From contig CALYLO010000003.1 in assembly GCA_944800085.1 (NCBI GenBank), positions 1 through 64,000 on the forward strand: DNA of 64,000 nucleotides. The letters run 5' to 3'. Of the stretch, positions 1 through 8,443 are shown in pieces; the stretch's first letter is position 1; each line of letters opens with the position of its first letter. Origin of the DNA: Paenibacillus melissococcoides. Lineage in GTDB: Bacteria; Bacillota; Bacilli; Paenibacillales; Paenibacillaceae. The notes under the pieces are model-generated. The model did not search any database. It saw nothing but the letters and a program-made list of their open reading frames with translations, and was not told where the DNA came from. The position numbers were made by a program, and so were the translations under genes.

Positions 1-1
1 T

Positions 2-109
2 AGCATCGACATTCGTTTCGACAAGGAGAATCGAATGCTCCACATCTTTTTCACTGCGACCGCAGTAAATGGGGAGAAGGTAGAAAGCGAGGTGAGTTTG
101 GATGCTTGA
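2..109 (+). CDS. Phage baseplate/tail protein, C-terminal end (XkdS/DUF2634-like, partial)
   Basis: An open frame enters from the left edge and stops at 107-109, giving about 35 residues beginning SIDIRFDKENRMLHIFF. The short hydrophobic beta-strand-like end, and its position overlapping the start of a baseplate J-type gene, fit the DUF2634/XkdS protein that precedes xkdT in PBSX-type tail operons. The stop overlaps the next start codon (102), typical of translational coupling. Only the C-terminus is visible, so the family name rests mainly on gene order. Confidence 0.45.
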   Translation, partial: SIDIRFDKENRMLHIFFTATAVNGEKVESEVSLDA

Positions 110-1292
110 TGCATCTGGATTCAAGCGGATGCGGTACAGCGATTTACTGGAGCAGATGGAAGAACAGGCGCGGGCAAAATACGGTGAAACCACGAATACA
201 TCGGCACTATCTCCACTCGGGATCATCCTACGGATATTCGCTTTTTTTCTGGCCTATGTTTGGCAGGGAGTGGAGCACGTATACTACGCGGCGTACCGAG
301 ACACAGCAACCGGCGTGAGTTTGGACCGCCTCGCTCCGCAAGTGGGGATTAAACGATTCCAAGAGGAATTTGCATACGGAGAGTTAACATTCATAGGAAC
401 GCCAGAATATACGATACCGGAAGGCACAATCGTCGGCACCGCCACAGGAAAATATTTCGTGACAAATGAGGATCTGACTCTCGATAATGACGGCAAGGGT
501 TCTGTGGGGGGCGCGCCAAGAAGTGGGAACAGGATGGAACGTTGCAACTGGCACAATTGTGGCTTTGCTCAATCCCGATGCGAATATCCTCTCTGTCACG
601 AATCCGAGGCCAACAACAGGCGGACGGGAGCGAGAGACGGATGAAGAATTTCGCGCCCGGTTCCAGCAATCGGTAGCGGGCGGCGGCGCGGACCTCTGTC
701 GATGCCCTTGGGTGTCGAAGGGGACGCTATTACGGTTGTCTGGTGTTCGAGCGAGGCGCGGCCGTGATTAGAAAACACCTCACTATACTACAAGATGCGG
801 CAGCTAGGCCCGGGATAATACGTTCCAGTGCTATGTGGTTGGGAGGCGTATGGAGCAAGAGATCGCAGCCGCCATTTTCGCAACAAAGGCGCTGGACGAG
901 TTATCGAAGCACTACGGCGATATTGATTCGCGAGGTTACCCGGGATGTCGCTAGGTTACTAAGCAACAAGGTCAAGTTCAGCCGTGCTGAGGAAGTTTTG
1001 ATTTCTGTTCATGCGAAGGATAAAGCGAACTGTTCAAATACCCGGCTGACGGTGACGAAAAGGTGATATCCGAAATCGTGCAGTACATCGGCGGGGAGCA
1101 CGACGGTAAGTATTACAACGGCTTGTCCATGGGGGGCGGCCGTAATATACAAACAAATTAATTAGCGCGGTGTACAGGGTTCCAGGCGTGGATGATGTAG
1201 AATTGCTGCCTGAACGGTGATTCGAAAAACATTGAAATCGCCCCCTCATCAGGTGGCGAGGATTCGGGACCAGAATATCGAGGTGACCAGCC
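102..1292 (+). pseudogene. Baseplate J/gp47 protein (XkdT-like), multiply frameshifted
   Basis: The first ~135 residues (to about 515) read as a normal baseplate J N-terminus (RYSDLLEQMEEQARAKYG, then GVSLDRLAPQVGI). The frame then shifts to one carrying NPRPTTGGRERETDEEFRARF (about 545-690). Further fragments follow in changing frames: QCYVVGRRMEQEIAAAIFATKA (about 822-895), KVKFSRAEEVLISVHAK (about 970-1018), YIGGEHDGKYYNGL (about 1085-1126) and VYRVPGVDDVELL (about 1171-1209), with the terminal HQVARIRDQNIEVT near 1250. At least five frame disruptions are needed to join them. Baseplate J is structurally essential in this tail type, so the prophage is probably unable to make infectious particles. 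Neighbouring genes are intact, which argues against general sequencing error. Confidence 0.85.
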
Positions 1293-1934
1293 GTGTTTAG
1301 CGTGAAGGACATGCTTGGTCGGTTCACCGATGCGTATAACAAAAACCCTGAGAGCAATCTTGGAAAACTGGTGTCAATCCTACACTCTCAGCTTACAAGC
1401 CTGGAAGATACGCTGGACAAAATTCAGGAATGGCGAGACATTGACCGGGCCCGGGGAACAACCCTGGACAGGATCGGGGAAAACGTAGTGCAGCCGCGTG
1501 GAGCTGCTACCGACGAAATTTACAGAATTTTGTTGAAGTCGAAGGTAGCGCGAAACTTATCGAAGACGGACATTAACACGATCATTGAAGTTTTAGCTTT
1601 GGCCCTAGATTGCGATTTTTCGGAAATTCGAATCGAGGAAAAGCATGCGGACCCGAACGAACCGGAGCCGGCCGCACTTTCTTTGCTACGTGTGCCGATA
1701 GCTCGCCTGAACGAAGTGGGAATGTCACCGTACCAGTTCGCGCAGATCATCCAAAAAACAGTGGCTGCAGGCGTCCGGGTTGCACAAATTGATTTGTCTG
1801 GAACCTTTCTCCTGGCGTCGAAGCGAGCGGAAGTTGAAAAGAGCAAATTTGGGCTCGCGGATATCGCTATGACAACAGGCGGCACCCTTGGAACGGTCTA
1901 TATGCCGGGCAATGACTACGAATTACCGATTTAG
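1293..1934 (+). CDS. Phage tail/baseplate-associated protein (XkdU position, DUF2612-like)
   Basis: A 213-residue protein starting at GTG 1293 behind AGGTGA. It follows the baseplate J remnant, the slot occupied by xkdU/ymfQ in PBSX-like operons. The N-terminal third is helical (VKDMLGRFTDAYNKNPESNLGKLVSILHSQL). It is followed by RARGTTLDRIGENV and a NLSKTDINTIIEVLAL stretch that resembles DUF2612-type phage proteins, and a short Gly-rich C-terminus. The inferred role is baseplate or tail-tip assembly. The protein is full length and shows no disruption, unlike its upstream neighbour. The family assignment is from pattern memory and gene order. Confidence 0.65.
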   Translation: MFSVKDMLGRFTDAYNKNPESNLGKLVSILHSQLTSLEDTLDKIQEWRDIDRARGTTLDRIGENVVQPRGAATDEIYRILLKSKVARNLSKTDINTIIEVLALALDCDFSEIRIEEKHADPNEPEPAALSLLRVPIARLNEVGMSPYQFAQIIQKTVAAGVRVAQIDLSGTFLLASKRAEVEKSKFGLADIAMTTGGTLGTVYMPGNDYELPI

Positions 1935-1951
1935 GGAGGGAGAAGATAGGA

Positions 1952-4783
1952 ATGCCATTCAATAAAGAATTACCCGAATGGAAGGCAGCAGGAATACAAC
2001 CTCCTGAGTCAAAACGGGTGAAGGGCTGGGAAGTTGAGGATCGGCCGCCAGCTGATTGGCTCAATTGGCACATGAATCGATCCTATGAGGCGCTGCAGGA
2101 GCTGCAGGAAAAGGCTGCGGAGAAGGATGATGTATCGAAGGCACTTAAAGATGCCAAGGAATACACGGACCAGAAGGCTCAGGCGGTTACCCCCGAAAGC
2201 ATCGGGGCTGAAACGCCAACAGGGGCCCAAGAGAAAGCGGATGCTGCCCTTACAGTGGCGAAGCAGTACACCGATGAAAACATCAACGTATTAAGGGCGG
2301 ATGTTGATAGCAATACGGACGAAATACGCAACCTAAAGCAATCTGTCGATCACGTTTTAGGCAAGCCCTTGGGGATTAAACCCGGCCTCCAGGTGGTGGA
2401 GGTCGAGAATGATACGCCGTTCCAGATGGGGGAGATAAAGGGCCGGACACTCATCAACCTACTAGGACGAGTTGGAGACTGTGAAAATACAGCCGATTGG
2501 TCTGCACCCGGACCCGGTGTTAAGGCTCTAAGCACCGAGCGGGTATACGGATCCTTTTCCATCGAAGTGGCGAGTACGAAGGAGGAACAGGCGGGATTTG
2601 GTATTCGTTCCAATGGTGCTGTAAAAGACCTGGATAAATACTATATTGCCGTCGGGTATATTCGAAACATATCCGCTCAGTATGTACACCTCTCCTTTGC
2701 AGAAGTGAAGAGCGAGGCCAATGTAACATCATGGTTCAAGTCGAATGGGACAGTCAAGTCCAATCAGTTCACATATGCATATGTCGCTGTTTCCCCCGTG
2801 GATCTCGCTGGCAAAGACAGGGTGGAAGTCTACGTCCGAGGCGTAGCATCAGAAGCAGGCCAAAAGATATCTGCGGATGGAATCGGGCTGTATGAGATCA
2901 CCGAGGCCGAGTACAATGCAATTGAAGGCATGACACCGGAACAGGTGGCCAAACGCTATCCATACGTAGACAGCATGACGAACGTAACCAACCCATACGC
3001 CATCGTAACGGGAGGCAATCTGCTGCCGCCGTTTTATGAGTGGAACGGTGGAACATCCGGAATATTTTTGGAGCCGTACACACAAAAAGTAGTGTCTACA
3101 GGCGACCGGATGAACAGTGCTACGCAAATGCCAGCGGTAGAAGGCAAAACGTACACGTTGCGTATAGAACGCGAGGGCGACGGCGAAATCGGGCTTGATT
3201 TTCGGGATGATCATAACAACGTGTTATGGACATCTGAATTTGTCAAGCAAGATAATATAATCGCAACCGCGCCACAAGGGACAGCATATATGAATGCTTG
3301 GACGTCTGCGCCCGCAGCAGGGGAATTTATTTTCCGCAACCCGATGCTGACCGTTGGCACCAAACCGAAGCCCTTCACGCCGCAGCAACGCAGCATGCTC
3401 GCCTTTGAGACGGAGCTCGCCGCTCATCCCGTAAACGGCAGCAATCCCGATACGCTATTTATGAGAGACGATGGGCTGCCGTATGTGTTGGAGAAGTGGA
3501 GGAAGATTTCAAACTTCAACGATTTCGGCGAATATAGAATATCCTCAAACACAAGCACAACATTTAAAATCGTGAATGTAAGAAATGTAGATGTAAATAT
3601 TAATCACCCTACATCATTTATGACAAAATACACAGGGAGCCCCCTGGAATATTCGTCCACCCCTGTGGTTACATGGACTGAACCTGACTTTTACCGCGTA
3701 TCTCCAGCAAATTCAGGTGAGACAGAAACGCACTTGTGGGTTTCAATCTCCAACACAGACAGCGGATGGGGGCCGGATTACACTCCGACGCAAGATGAGA
3801 TTAGGGCGTATTTCTACGGGTATCGCCTTTTGAAAGCTGACGGTAGTCTGTACGATGGGAACGGACAAAGATACTGGAATGTCATTAATCCCGATGGTTC
3901 TGTTGCTCCGGGCCAGTACACGACTGTATTGCCCACACAACCTCACAGCCAATGGACACCATACCGCCTCCAATACCTGAAAGCTAAGCCAACCGTCGAA
4001 CCCGTCCGGAATTACGAGTTGGGCGCGACACTCTCCGGAGGCTCAAACATGGTTGAGGTCGGCAGCGGTATTGTGATTCGGGAGAAGACAACTCCTTACG
4101 GTAATTACATCAACGCGATAAATGCACCTGGTGGACGTTTGCAACATAGAACAACGAATCTCCTTGCAGTATACCGGTTTCAAACCAGAGATTTCGGCTG
4201 GACTTTCAAGGATAACATTTGGGACGGTGAGCCGTACCAGTACGCCGAGAACCCGATCCCTGCGCTTGCGAATGCAATCTACCACGTCACCTATACGATG
4301 CTCGATCCAACACTTGCGGCTGGAATCAGCGGCACCGTGGCGGCCAACCTGCGTGGGACTGTATCGGACTTGGTGCAGGATGTGGGCGACATCGGGCGGC
4401 GGCTGTCGGTGGTGGAGACGCAGAAGGCGGAGAAGGATGCGCCACCTCCTCTGCGGATTAAACCTACATTATTGAATGGGTGGGTAGATTATGGATCGCC
4501 TTTTGAACATTCGTTCTACTATAAGGATGATTCGAATGTTGTTTCGATTGAGGGCTTGATAGGTAGGGGAACGGCAGCGTTGGGTACATCTTTGTTTATA
4601 CTTCCAACAGGGTTTAGACCTGACAAATCGCTTATTTTCCCTGTGCTTGGATGGGTAACAGGTGTAGGCGAGGCTCTTGTCCGCATTGACGTGGATCCAA
4701 CGGGGATTGTAAAGATTGGCTCGCCTAATGCAAAAAATGATTATCTCTCATTGCAAGGTATATCGTTCCTTGCAAATAAATAA
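1952..4783 (+). CDS. Phage tail fibre / receptor-binding protein
   Basis: A 943-residue protein with an SD (GGGAGGGAGAAG) just upstream. Residues 1-60 (WKAAGIQPPESKRVKGWEVEDRPPADWLNWHMNRSYEALQEL) match the N-terminal attachment segment seen in many Paenibacillus/Bacillus tail fibres. Residues ~55-130 contain helical coiled-coil-like repeats (DAKEYTDQKAQ, AKQYTDENI), then come long beta-rich regions suited to host-surface binding, with a second short helical linker near residue 810-830 before the last beta domain. It is placed between the baseplate gene and the small XkdW/XkdX-type genes, the standard fibre position. Receptor specificity cannot be read from the sequence. Confidence 0.8.
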   Translation: MPFNKELPEWKAAGIQPPESKRVKGWEVEDRPPADWLNWHMNRSYEALQELQEKAAEKDDVSKALKDAKEYTDQKAQAVTPESIGAETPTGAQEKADAALTVAKQYTDENINVLRADVDSNTDEIRNLKQSVDHVLGKPLGIKPGLQVVEVENDTPFQMGEIKGRTLINLLGRVGDCENTADWSAPGPGVKALSTERVYGSFSIEVASTKEEQAGFGIRSNGAVKDLDKYYIAVGYIRNISAQYVHLSFAEVKSEANVTSWFKSNGTVKSNQFTYAYVAVSPVDLAGKDRVEVYVRGVASEAGQKISADGIGLYEITEAEYNAIEGMTPEQVAKRYPYVDSMTNVTNPYAIVTGGNLLPPFYEWNGGTSGIFLEPYTQKVVSTGDRMNSATQMPAVEGKTYTLRIEREGDGEIGLDFRDDHNNVLWTSEFVKQDNIIATAPQGTAYMNAWTSAPAAGEFIFRNPMLTVGTKPKPFTPQQRSMLAFETELAAHPVNGSNPDTLFMRDDGLPYVLEKWRKISNFNDFGEYRISSNTSTTFKIVNVRNVDVNINHPTSFMTKYTGSPLEYSSTPVVTWTEPDFYRVSPANSGETETHLWVSISNTDSGWGPDYTPTQDEIRAYFYGYRLLKADGSLYDGNGQRYWNVINPDGSVAPGQYTTVLPTQPHSQWTPYRLQYLKAKPTVEPVRNYELGATLSGGSNMVEVGSGIVIREKTTPYGNYINAINAPGGRLQHRTTNLLAVYRFQTRDFGWTFKDNIWDGEPYQYAENPIPALANAIYHVTYTMLDPTLAAGISGTVAANLRGTVSDLVQDVGDIGRRLSVVETQKAEKDAPPPLRIKPTLLNGWVDYGSPFEHSFYYKDDSNVVSIEGLIGRGTAALGTSLFILPTGFRPDKSLIFPVLGWVTGVGEALVRIDVDPTGIVKIGSPNAKNDYLSLQGISFLANK

Positions 4784-4795
4784 GGAGGACGTAAG

Positions 4796-5434
4796 ATGAA
4801 AGAAGCAATCATAACCGACCTATCCGGCCGATACATCGAACCGACGCTCGTTGCGGACTCCGTAACGGGCGTTTTTGATCGGCGTGAACCGATTGAGCCA
4901 GACGAACCCGGCACACTTCGGCAGCCGGAACCGGAGCAGCGCGACGACGGTCAAGAGGATGAACCGGAAACGGTACTCGTAGGCTACACCGTAGCTGTGC
5001 CGATGCCTGACGGGCTGTATCAGCCTATATTCGATGTCGAGGGCTACAGAGCAGCGCAGGAGGCTTATGAGGCTGCATACGCCGAATACATGGCCGTGCT
5101 GGCCGAGCATGACCCGGAGAGCGACGATCCGCTGCCGGAGCCGCCGCAACCCGTGGACGGCCCAAGCTTCTGGCGGAACGGACTCACGGACGAGGAAATC
5201 GAAGCGCTGAATCCGGATCCGCAGCCGTCACAGACCGACGCGCTGGGCCAAGAATTGACGCAAATGAAAATCAGGAATATCCAGCAGCAGAGCGTCATTG
5301 ATGACCTTGGCAGAATGTTGACCCAATCGCGGCTGGACAGCATGCAGAAAAAGCAGACTATCGACAGCCTGGGTGCGGAATTGACGAATGCTAAACTTGA
5401 AATTATTGAATTTAAAGGAGGGCAAACGGAATGA
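4796..5434 (+). CDS. Phage fibre-associated protein (XkdW position), acidic
   Basis: A 212-residue acidic protein with SD AGGAGG ahead of ATG 4796. Its middle is rich in Pro/Asp/Glu (DEPGTLRQPEPEQRDDGQED). The C-terminal ~70 residues form a repeated heptad-like helix with three related segments (LGQELTQMKI, LGRMLTQSRL, LGAELTNAKL). In PBSX-like operons this slot holds XkdW, which may help fibre assembly. The internal repeats suggest oligomerisation. The stop overlaps the xkdX start by four bases (ATGA). Confidence 0.6.
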   Translation: MKEAIITDLSGRYIEPTLVADSVTGVFDRREPIEPDEPGTLRQPEPEQRDDGQEDEPETVLVGYTVAVPMPDGLYQPIFDVEGYRAAQEAYEAAYAEYMAVLAEHDPESDDPLPEPPQPVDGPSFWRNGLTDEEIEALNPDPQPSQTDALGQELTQMKIRNIQQQSVIDDLGRMLTQSRLDSMQKKQTIDSLGAELTNAKLEIIEFKGGQTE

Positions 5435-5580
5435 ATTTCTGGAAACTTGCTTTTGATTGTGAATGGATCGACGCAGAGGGGCTATGCGCAGCCGTTAAGA
5501 CGGAGGCCAACCGATTCGGGGAAATCACGCCGGAAGAGTACGAGAAGATTACTGGGATAAAATTTCCGACACAGGAATAA
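5431..5580 (+). CDS. xkdX: XkdX family phage protein
   Basis: A 49-residue protein, MNFWKLAFDCEWIDAEGL and onward, ending EEYEKITGIKFPTQE. The short length, the aromatic N-terminus and the conserved ending ITG-x-x-(Y/F) are those of the XkdX family found after the fibre genes in PBSX-type prophages. It starts in a 4-bp ATGA overlap with the preceding gene behind GGAGGG. Its function is unknown across the family. Confidence 0.8.
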   Translation: MNFWKLAFDCEWIDAEGLCAAVKTEANRFGEITPEEYEKITGIKFPTQE

Positions 5581-5640
5581 GCGCCACGCCATAGAGCAGG
5601 CGCTTTATTTATGCCCTCGGGATACCCGGGGGCTATTTAT
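5579..5640 (+). terminator. Double hairpin ending the tail operon
   Basis: Arms AAGCGCC (5579-5585) and GGCGCTT (5599-5605) are followed by TTATTT. A second GC-rich hairpin, GCCCTCGGG/CCCGGGGGC (about 5613-5633), is followed by TATTTATTTAT. Together they separate the tail genes from the lysis cassette. Confidence 0.65.
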
Positions 5641-5660
5641 TTATCAATAGGGGGATCAGT

Positions 5661-5939
5661 ATGGAGTTGACGGCAGTAGTAGCCATGATTGCCGCTATCA
5701 GCGGTATTGCGCTGGGCTGGATGGGCCGCAATAGAACAGTTAAGCATGATATTGTCCAGGAGGCCGGAGCAGACGCTGTACAGCGCACAGACGTCGAGTA
5801 TATCAAGCGCGGGGTAGATGATATCCGTGTTGACTTACGAATGCAAGGGCAGCGCCTGGACGGGCTGGCGGAGCGTGTGACGCGGGTAGAAGAGTCATCG
5901 AAACAAGCACATAAGCGCATTGATCGCTTGGAAGAATAA
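5661..5939 (+). CDS. Membrane-anchored coiled-coil phage protein (XhlA-like)
   Basis: A 92-residue protein. Residues 3-22 form one hydrophobic segment (LTAVVAMIAAISGIALGWMG). The rest is an amphipathic helix with heptads (LRMQGQRLDGLAERVTRVEESSKQAHKRIDRLEE). It lies immediately before the holin and the endolysin, where PBSX has the haemolysin-like XhlA. The membrane segment is at the N-terminus here, whereas classic XhlA has it at the C-terminus, so the relation is positional rather than proven. Confidence 0.55.
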   Translation: MELTAVVAMIAAISGIALGWMGRNRTVKHDIVQEAGADAVQRTDVEYIKRGVDDIRVDLRMQGQRLDGLAERVTRVEESSKQAHKRIDRLEE

Positions 5940-5957
5940 TAGAAGGGATGATATCGA

Positions 5958-6224
5958 ATGGAGTGGCAAATGATTTTTGAATTGATTGATCCGGCCCTAT
6001 TTGTCGTGGTTGGAGCCTGTTGGGTGATTGGGTACATGCTCAAGCAAACGCCGCCGGTGCCAGATTGGAGCATCGTATACATCGTTGTTGTGTTGGCGGT
6101 AGTGTTTACGGTTGGAACGCTTGGCTGGAGCGTTGAAGCTATCATACAGGGCATTCTTGCGGGGGCGTTCGCAGTATTCGGTCACCAGGCGGTAAAGCAG
6201 ATGAAGAAGGGTGGTGAAAAGTAA
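5958..6224 (+). CDS. Phage holin
   Basis: An 88-residue protein with SD AAGGGATG before ATG 5958. There are three likely membrane segments: FELIDPALFVVVGACWVIGY, then WSIVYIVVVLAVVFTVGTLG, then VEAIIQGILAGAFAVFG. A short Lys-rich tail (KQMKKGGEK) follows. Size, topology and position directly before the endolysin fit the phage holin group that has a VPDW motif between helices 1 and 2. It would make the lesion that releases the amidase. Its stop overlaps the endolysin ATG by one base (TAATG). Confidence 0.8.
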   Translation: MEWQMIFELIDPALFVVVGACWVIGYMLKQTPPVPDWSIVYIVVVLAVVFTVGTLGWSVEAIIQGILAGAFAVFGHQAVKQMKKGGEK

Positions 6225-7507
6225 TGGTTGCGGCAATTGAGGAAGTGAAAAAGGTATTATGGGATGGCGGCCACGGAGGTAAGGACCCGGGATCCAGCGG
6301 GAACGGAGTTGTCGAAAAGAATATAGCGCTACAAGTTGCTACAGAAGCGGCGAAGCGATTGGAGCGGGACTACGAAGGTGTTAAATGCCTTCTTTCCCGT
6401 TCTTCTGATGTTTACTTGACATTGAAAGAGCGGACGGACAAGGCCAATGCTGCAGGAGCACATTTGCTTGTCAGCATCCATTGTAATGCTGGCGGTGGAA
6501 AGGGTGGATTCGAATCGTTCACATACAGCGGCACAAAGGACGCGGCTACAGCAGCGTTTCAAGACGTGCTGCACTCCGAAATCATGAAAAAGTTGAAACC
6601 GTTTGGAGTCATTGACAGAGGGCAGAAGAAAAAGGATCTACATGTGTGCCGGGAGTCACGCATGCCGGCCGTCCTGACCGAAAACCTATTTGTCGATGTT
6701 GCAGCAGATGCAGCACGGCTCAAGCGGCCAGAAGTTATTGAGGCGATTGTTGCGGGTCATGTGGCCGGGGTAGCCAAGTATCTAAAGTTGCAGCCGAAGA
6801 AAGCACAGCAGCCGCCAGCGAGCGGAGCGACCAACATCCTTGGCCCAGCATCGGCTACCGTCGAGCAGGCCCGAGAATGGGCCCGGAGCAAGAATGCCCC
6901 GGCTGAGTTTGTCGATCTAGCGGAATTGTACTGGGAACTGGCCCCGAAGCACGGCGGAGTGGACCCGGCGGTCGCCTACGTACAGTTCGGTCATGAGACG
7001 GGCTATCTCTATCGGGACGGGCGGAGCGCTGCCGGTATCGATGCCTCTTATAAAAATCCATGCGGCCTAAAGGTCACGGCGGGCGGCGGTGATTATCAGG
7101 CATCGGCGCACAAGCGCTTTACGGATTGGCGCGAGGGTATCACCGCCCATCTGGATCACCTTGCGCTTTATGCCGGAGCTGCTGGTTACCCGCGCGCGGG
7201 CACGCCTGACCCTCGGCATTTTGCGTATCTGTTAGGGACCGCCAAGACAGTGGAGTCGTTGGGTGGTAAATGGGCACCATCAACATCATATGGGCAGAAA
7301 TTAGTGCAGTATTTAAAGGAGGTACAAGCAATGGAGAAACCGAAACAGCCGGACTACGTGGGACACTGGGCCGAAGCGTCTATTCGGCGTGTGATGGAAG
7401 CGGGGATCATGAATGGCCGTAACACTGGATTCGCGCCGAACGAGCCGATTACGCGGGCAGAGATTGCTGTTGTCGTGGATCGTATGTTGAAGCAGATGGG
7501 GAAATAA
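6224..7507 (+). CDS. Endolysin: N-acetylmuramoyl-L-alanine amidase + glucosaminidase-like + SLH domain
   Basis: A 427-residue, three-part lysin. Residues ~8-188 are an Amidase_3 domain with zinc and catalytic residues visible: H17 in DGGHGG, E31 in VVEKN, H86 in SIHCNA and E153 in LTENLF. Residues ~205-370 resemble a glucosaminidase/lysozyme-like domain (VAYVQFGHETGYLYRDG, NPCGLKV, FTDWREGITAHLDHLALYA). Residues ~378-425 are a single S-layer homology repeat (GHWAEASIRRVMEAGIMNGR, then PITRAEIAVVVDRML). The product would cut both the peptide and probably the glycan of peptidoglycan, with SLH targeting it to secondary cell-wall polymer. No signal peptide is seen, so export depends on the holin. 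Confidence 0.85.
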   Translation: MVAAIEEVKKVLWDGGHGGKDPGSSGNGVVEKNIALQVATEAAKRLERDYEGVKCLLSRSSDVYLTLKERTDKANAAGAHLLVSIHCNAGGGKGGFESFTYSGTKDAATAAFQDVLHSEIMKKLKPFGVIDRGQKKKDLHVCRESRMPAVLTENLFVDVAADAARLKRPEVIEAIVAGHVAGVAKYLKLQPKKAQQPPASGATNILGPASATVEQAREWARSKNAPAEFVDLAELYWELAPKHGGVDPAVAYVQFGHETGYLYRDGRSAAGIDASYKNPCGLKVTAGGGDYQASAHKRFTDWREGITAHLDHLALYAGAAGYPRAGTPDPRHFAYLLGTAKTVESLGGKWAPSTSYGQKLVQYLKEVQAMEKPKQPDYVGHWAEASIRRVMEAGIMNGRNTGFAPNEPITRAEIAVVVDRMLKQMGK

Positions 7508-7514
7508 GCATTCT

Positions 7515-7548
7515 GGCCTCGCCGGGGATATGGGCGGGGCCTCTTTTC
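7515..7548 (+). terminator. Terminator after the endolysin gene
   Basis: Arms GGCCTCGCC and GGCGGGGCC around a GGGATAT loop, followed by TCTTTTC. Ends the lysis cassette. Confidence 0.75.
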
Positions 7549-7587
7549 ATCTGCGCAGTTTTTAAGAATTACCTCTCCAACCGAATT

Positions 7588-7614
7588 AAAAAGCCCCGGG
7601 AGGTCCCGAGGCTC
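7588..7614 (-). terminator. Terminator of the minus-strand lipoprotein gene
   Basis: Read on the minus strand, AGCCTCGGGACC pairs with TCCCGGGGCT and is followed by TTTTT. It lies 10 bases past the lipoprotein stop. Confidence 0.7.
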
Positions 7615-7622
7615 TTACTCAT

Positions 7623-8036
7623 TTATTTAACTGCTTCATCCATAGCTTTAGCATACTTCTCAAATTCAGCTTTATCCATATTGCCGTTCATTTGCAGCAG
7701 TACATTACCAGCTGCATGCGTATGCGAGAATGCCGCCGCTGTTGCCTTTCCTAGTTCATCGTAATAGGTTTTTACCTTCTCAAGATCGGAATTCTTATCG
7801 AAAATAAATAGCCGTCCGCCTTTATCTTCCCCCATGGCCAGAACGAGGATACGCTTGGACTCCTTGTCCAACTTAGGAGCCATCCCGTATTCTTTAGCTT
7901 CTAAGTCTCTCGCTTCAATCTCTAGCCCTGCATCCTTGAACTTCTGGACCATTTCATCGGCAGAGATGTTTTTGCCGCCCCCGCAGCCTACCAAGACTAA
8001 AACACACATTAGGAATATTGCACTTAATTTCTTCAA
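7623..8036 (-). CDS. Prophage-borne lipoprotein of unknown function
   Basis: A 137-residue protein starting at TTG 8036 (SD GAGGAGGGGG, 4 bases away). A longer frame upstream runs into the IS110 end and is not a real extension. The N-terminus is a lipoprotein signal: KK, then LSAIFLMCVLVLVGC with the lipobox Cys at about residue 18, then GGGK. The mature part is hydrophilic and ends in an amphipathic helix (DKAEFEKYAKAMDEAVK). I do not recognise the family. Location next to the lysis genes in opposite orientation is typical of lysogenic cargo, and some phage lipoproteins block superinfection, but that is only a possibility. The IS110 copy sits immediately before its SD, so its native promoter has been displaced. 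Confidence 0.7.
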   Translation of the reverse strand: MKKLSAIFLMCVLVLVGCGGGKNISADEMVQKFKDAGLEIEARDLEAKEYGMAPKLDKESKRILVLAMGEDKGGRLFIFDKNSDLEKVKTYYDELGKATAAAFSHTHAAGNVLLQMNGNMDKAEFEKYAKAMDEAVK

Positions 8037-8179
8037 AATTCCCCCTCCTCGTATAGTATTTCCTGAAGGCAGTTTTGAGTCTTTTTCCAGTCCTTTATAG
8101 AAACATAGAATGCCTTCAAAATTTCCAGCTTGCACATTGAAAATTAATATGGGGACTGGACTTTCCGGAATGTCTCTGG

Positions 8180-8440
8180 ACAATGGAACTTAGGGTTCCA
8201 TTCGGGGAAATTCGTCTCCCTCCTGTAGTCCAATCTACTTTTTAAGTCTGTTTCTCCGGTACTCGCTTGCACTTCTTACCCGCTGGCTGTTCCCTTCGGC
8301 AACTCATGCCCGACTGTAGCAGCGTCGGGGCAGCTCGTGAACCGAAGCGTGTTCTCATATGCGAGGGTGATTGATCGGCGAGTGCGCCGGAGACAGTCCG
8401 GAGAGTCCGTTCCCTGAATCCCTTATAGAAAGGAGGAATT
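8180..8440 (+). ncRNA. Candidate IS110 bridge RNA region, left copy
   Basis: The long noncoding 5' end of the element holds nested inverted repeats: CTTCGG 8294-8299 with CCGAAG 8342-8347, enclosing CCCGAC 8309-8314 with GTCGGG 8324-8329, plus GGCG-AGTG-CGCC near 8375. IS110-group elements such as IS621 express a bridge RNA from this position whose loops pair with target and donor DNA. The RNA here is inferred from position and structure; loops and ends are not defined. Confidence 0.35.
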
Positions 8441-8443
8441 CTC

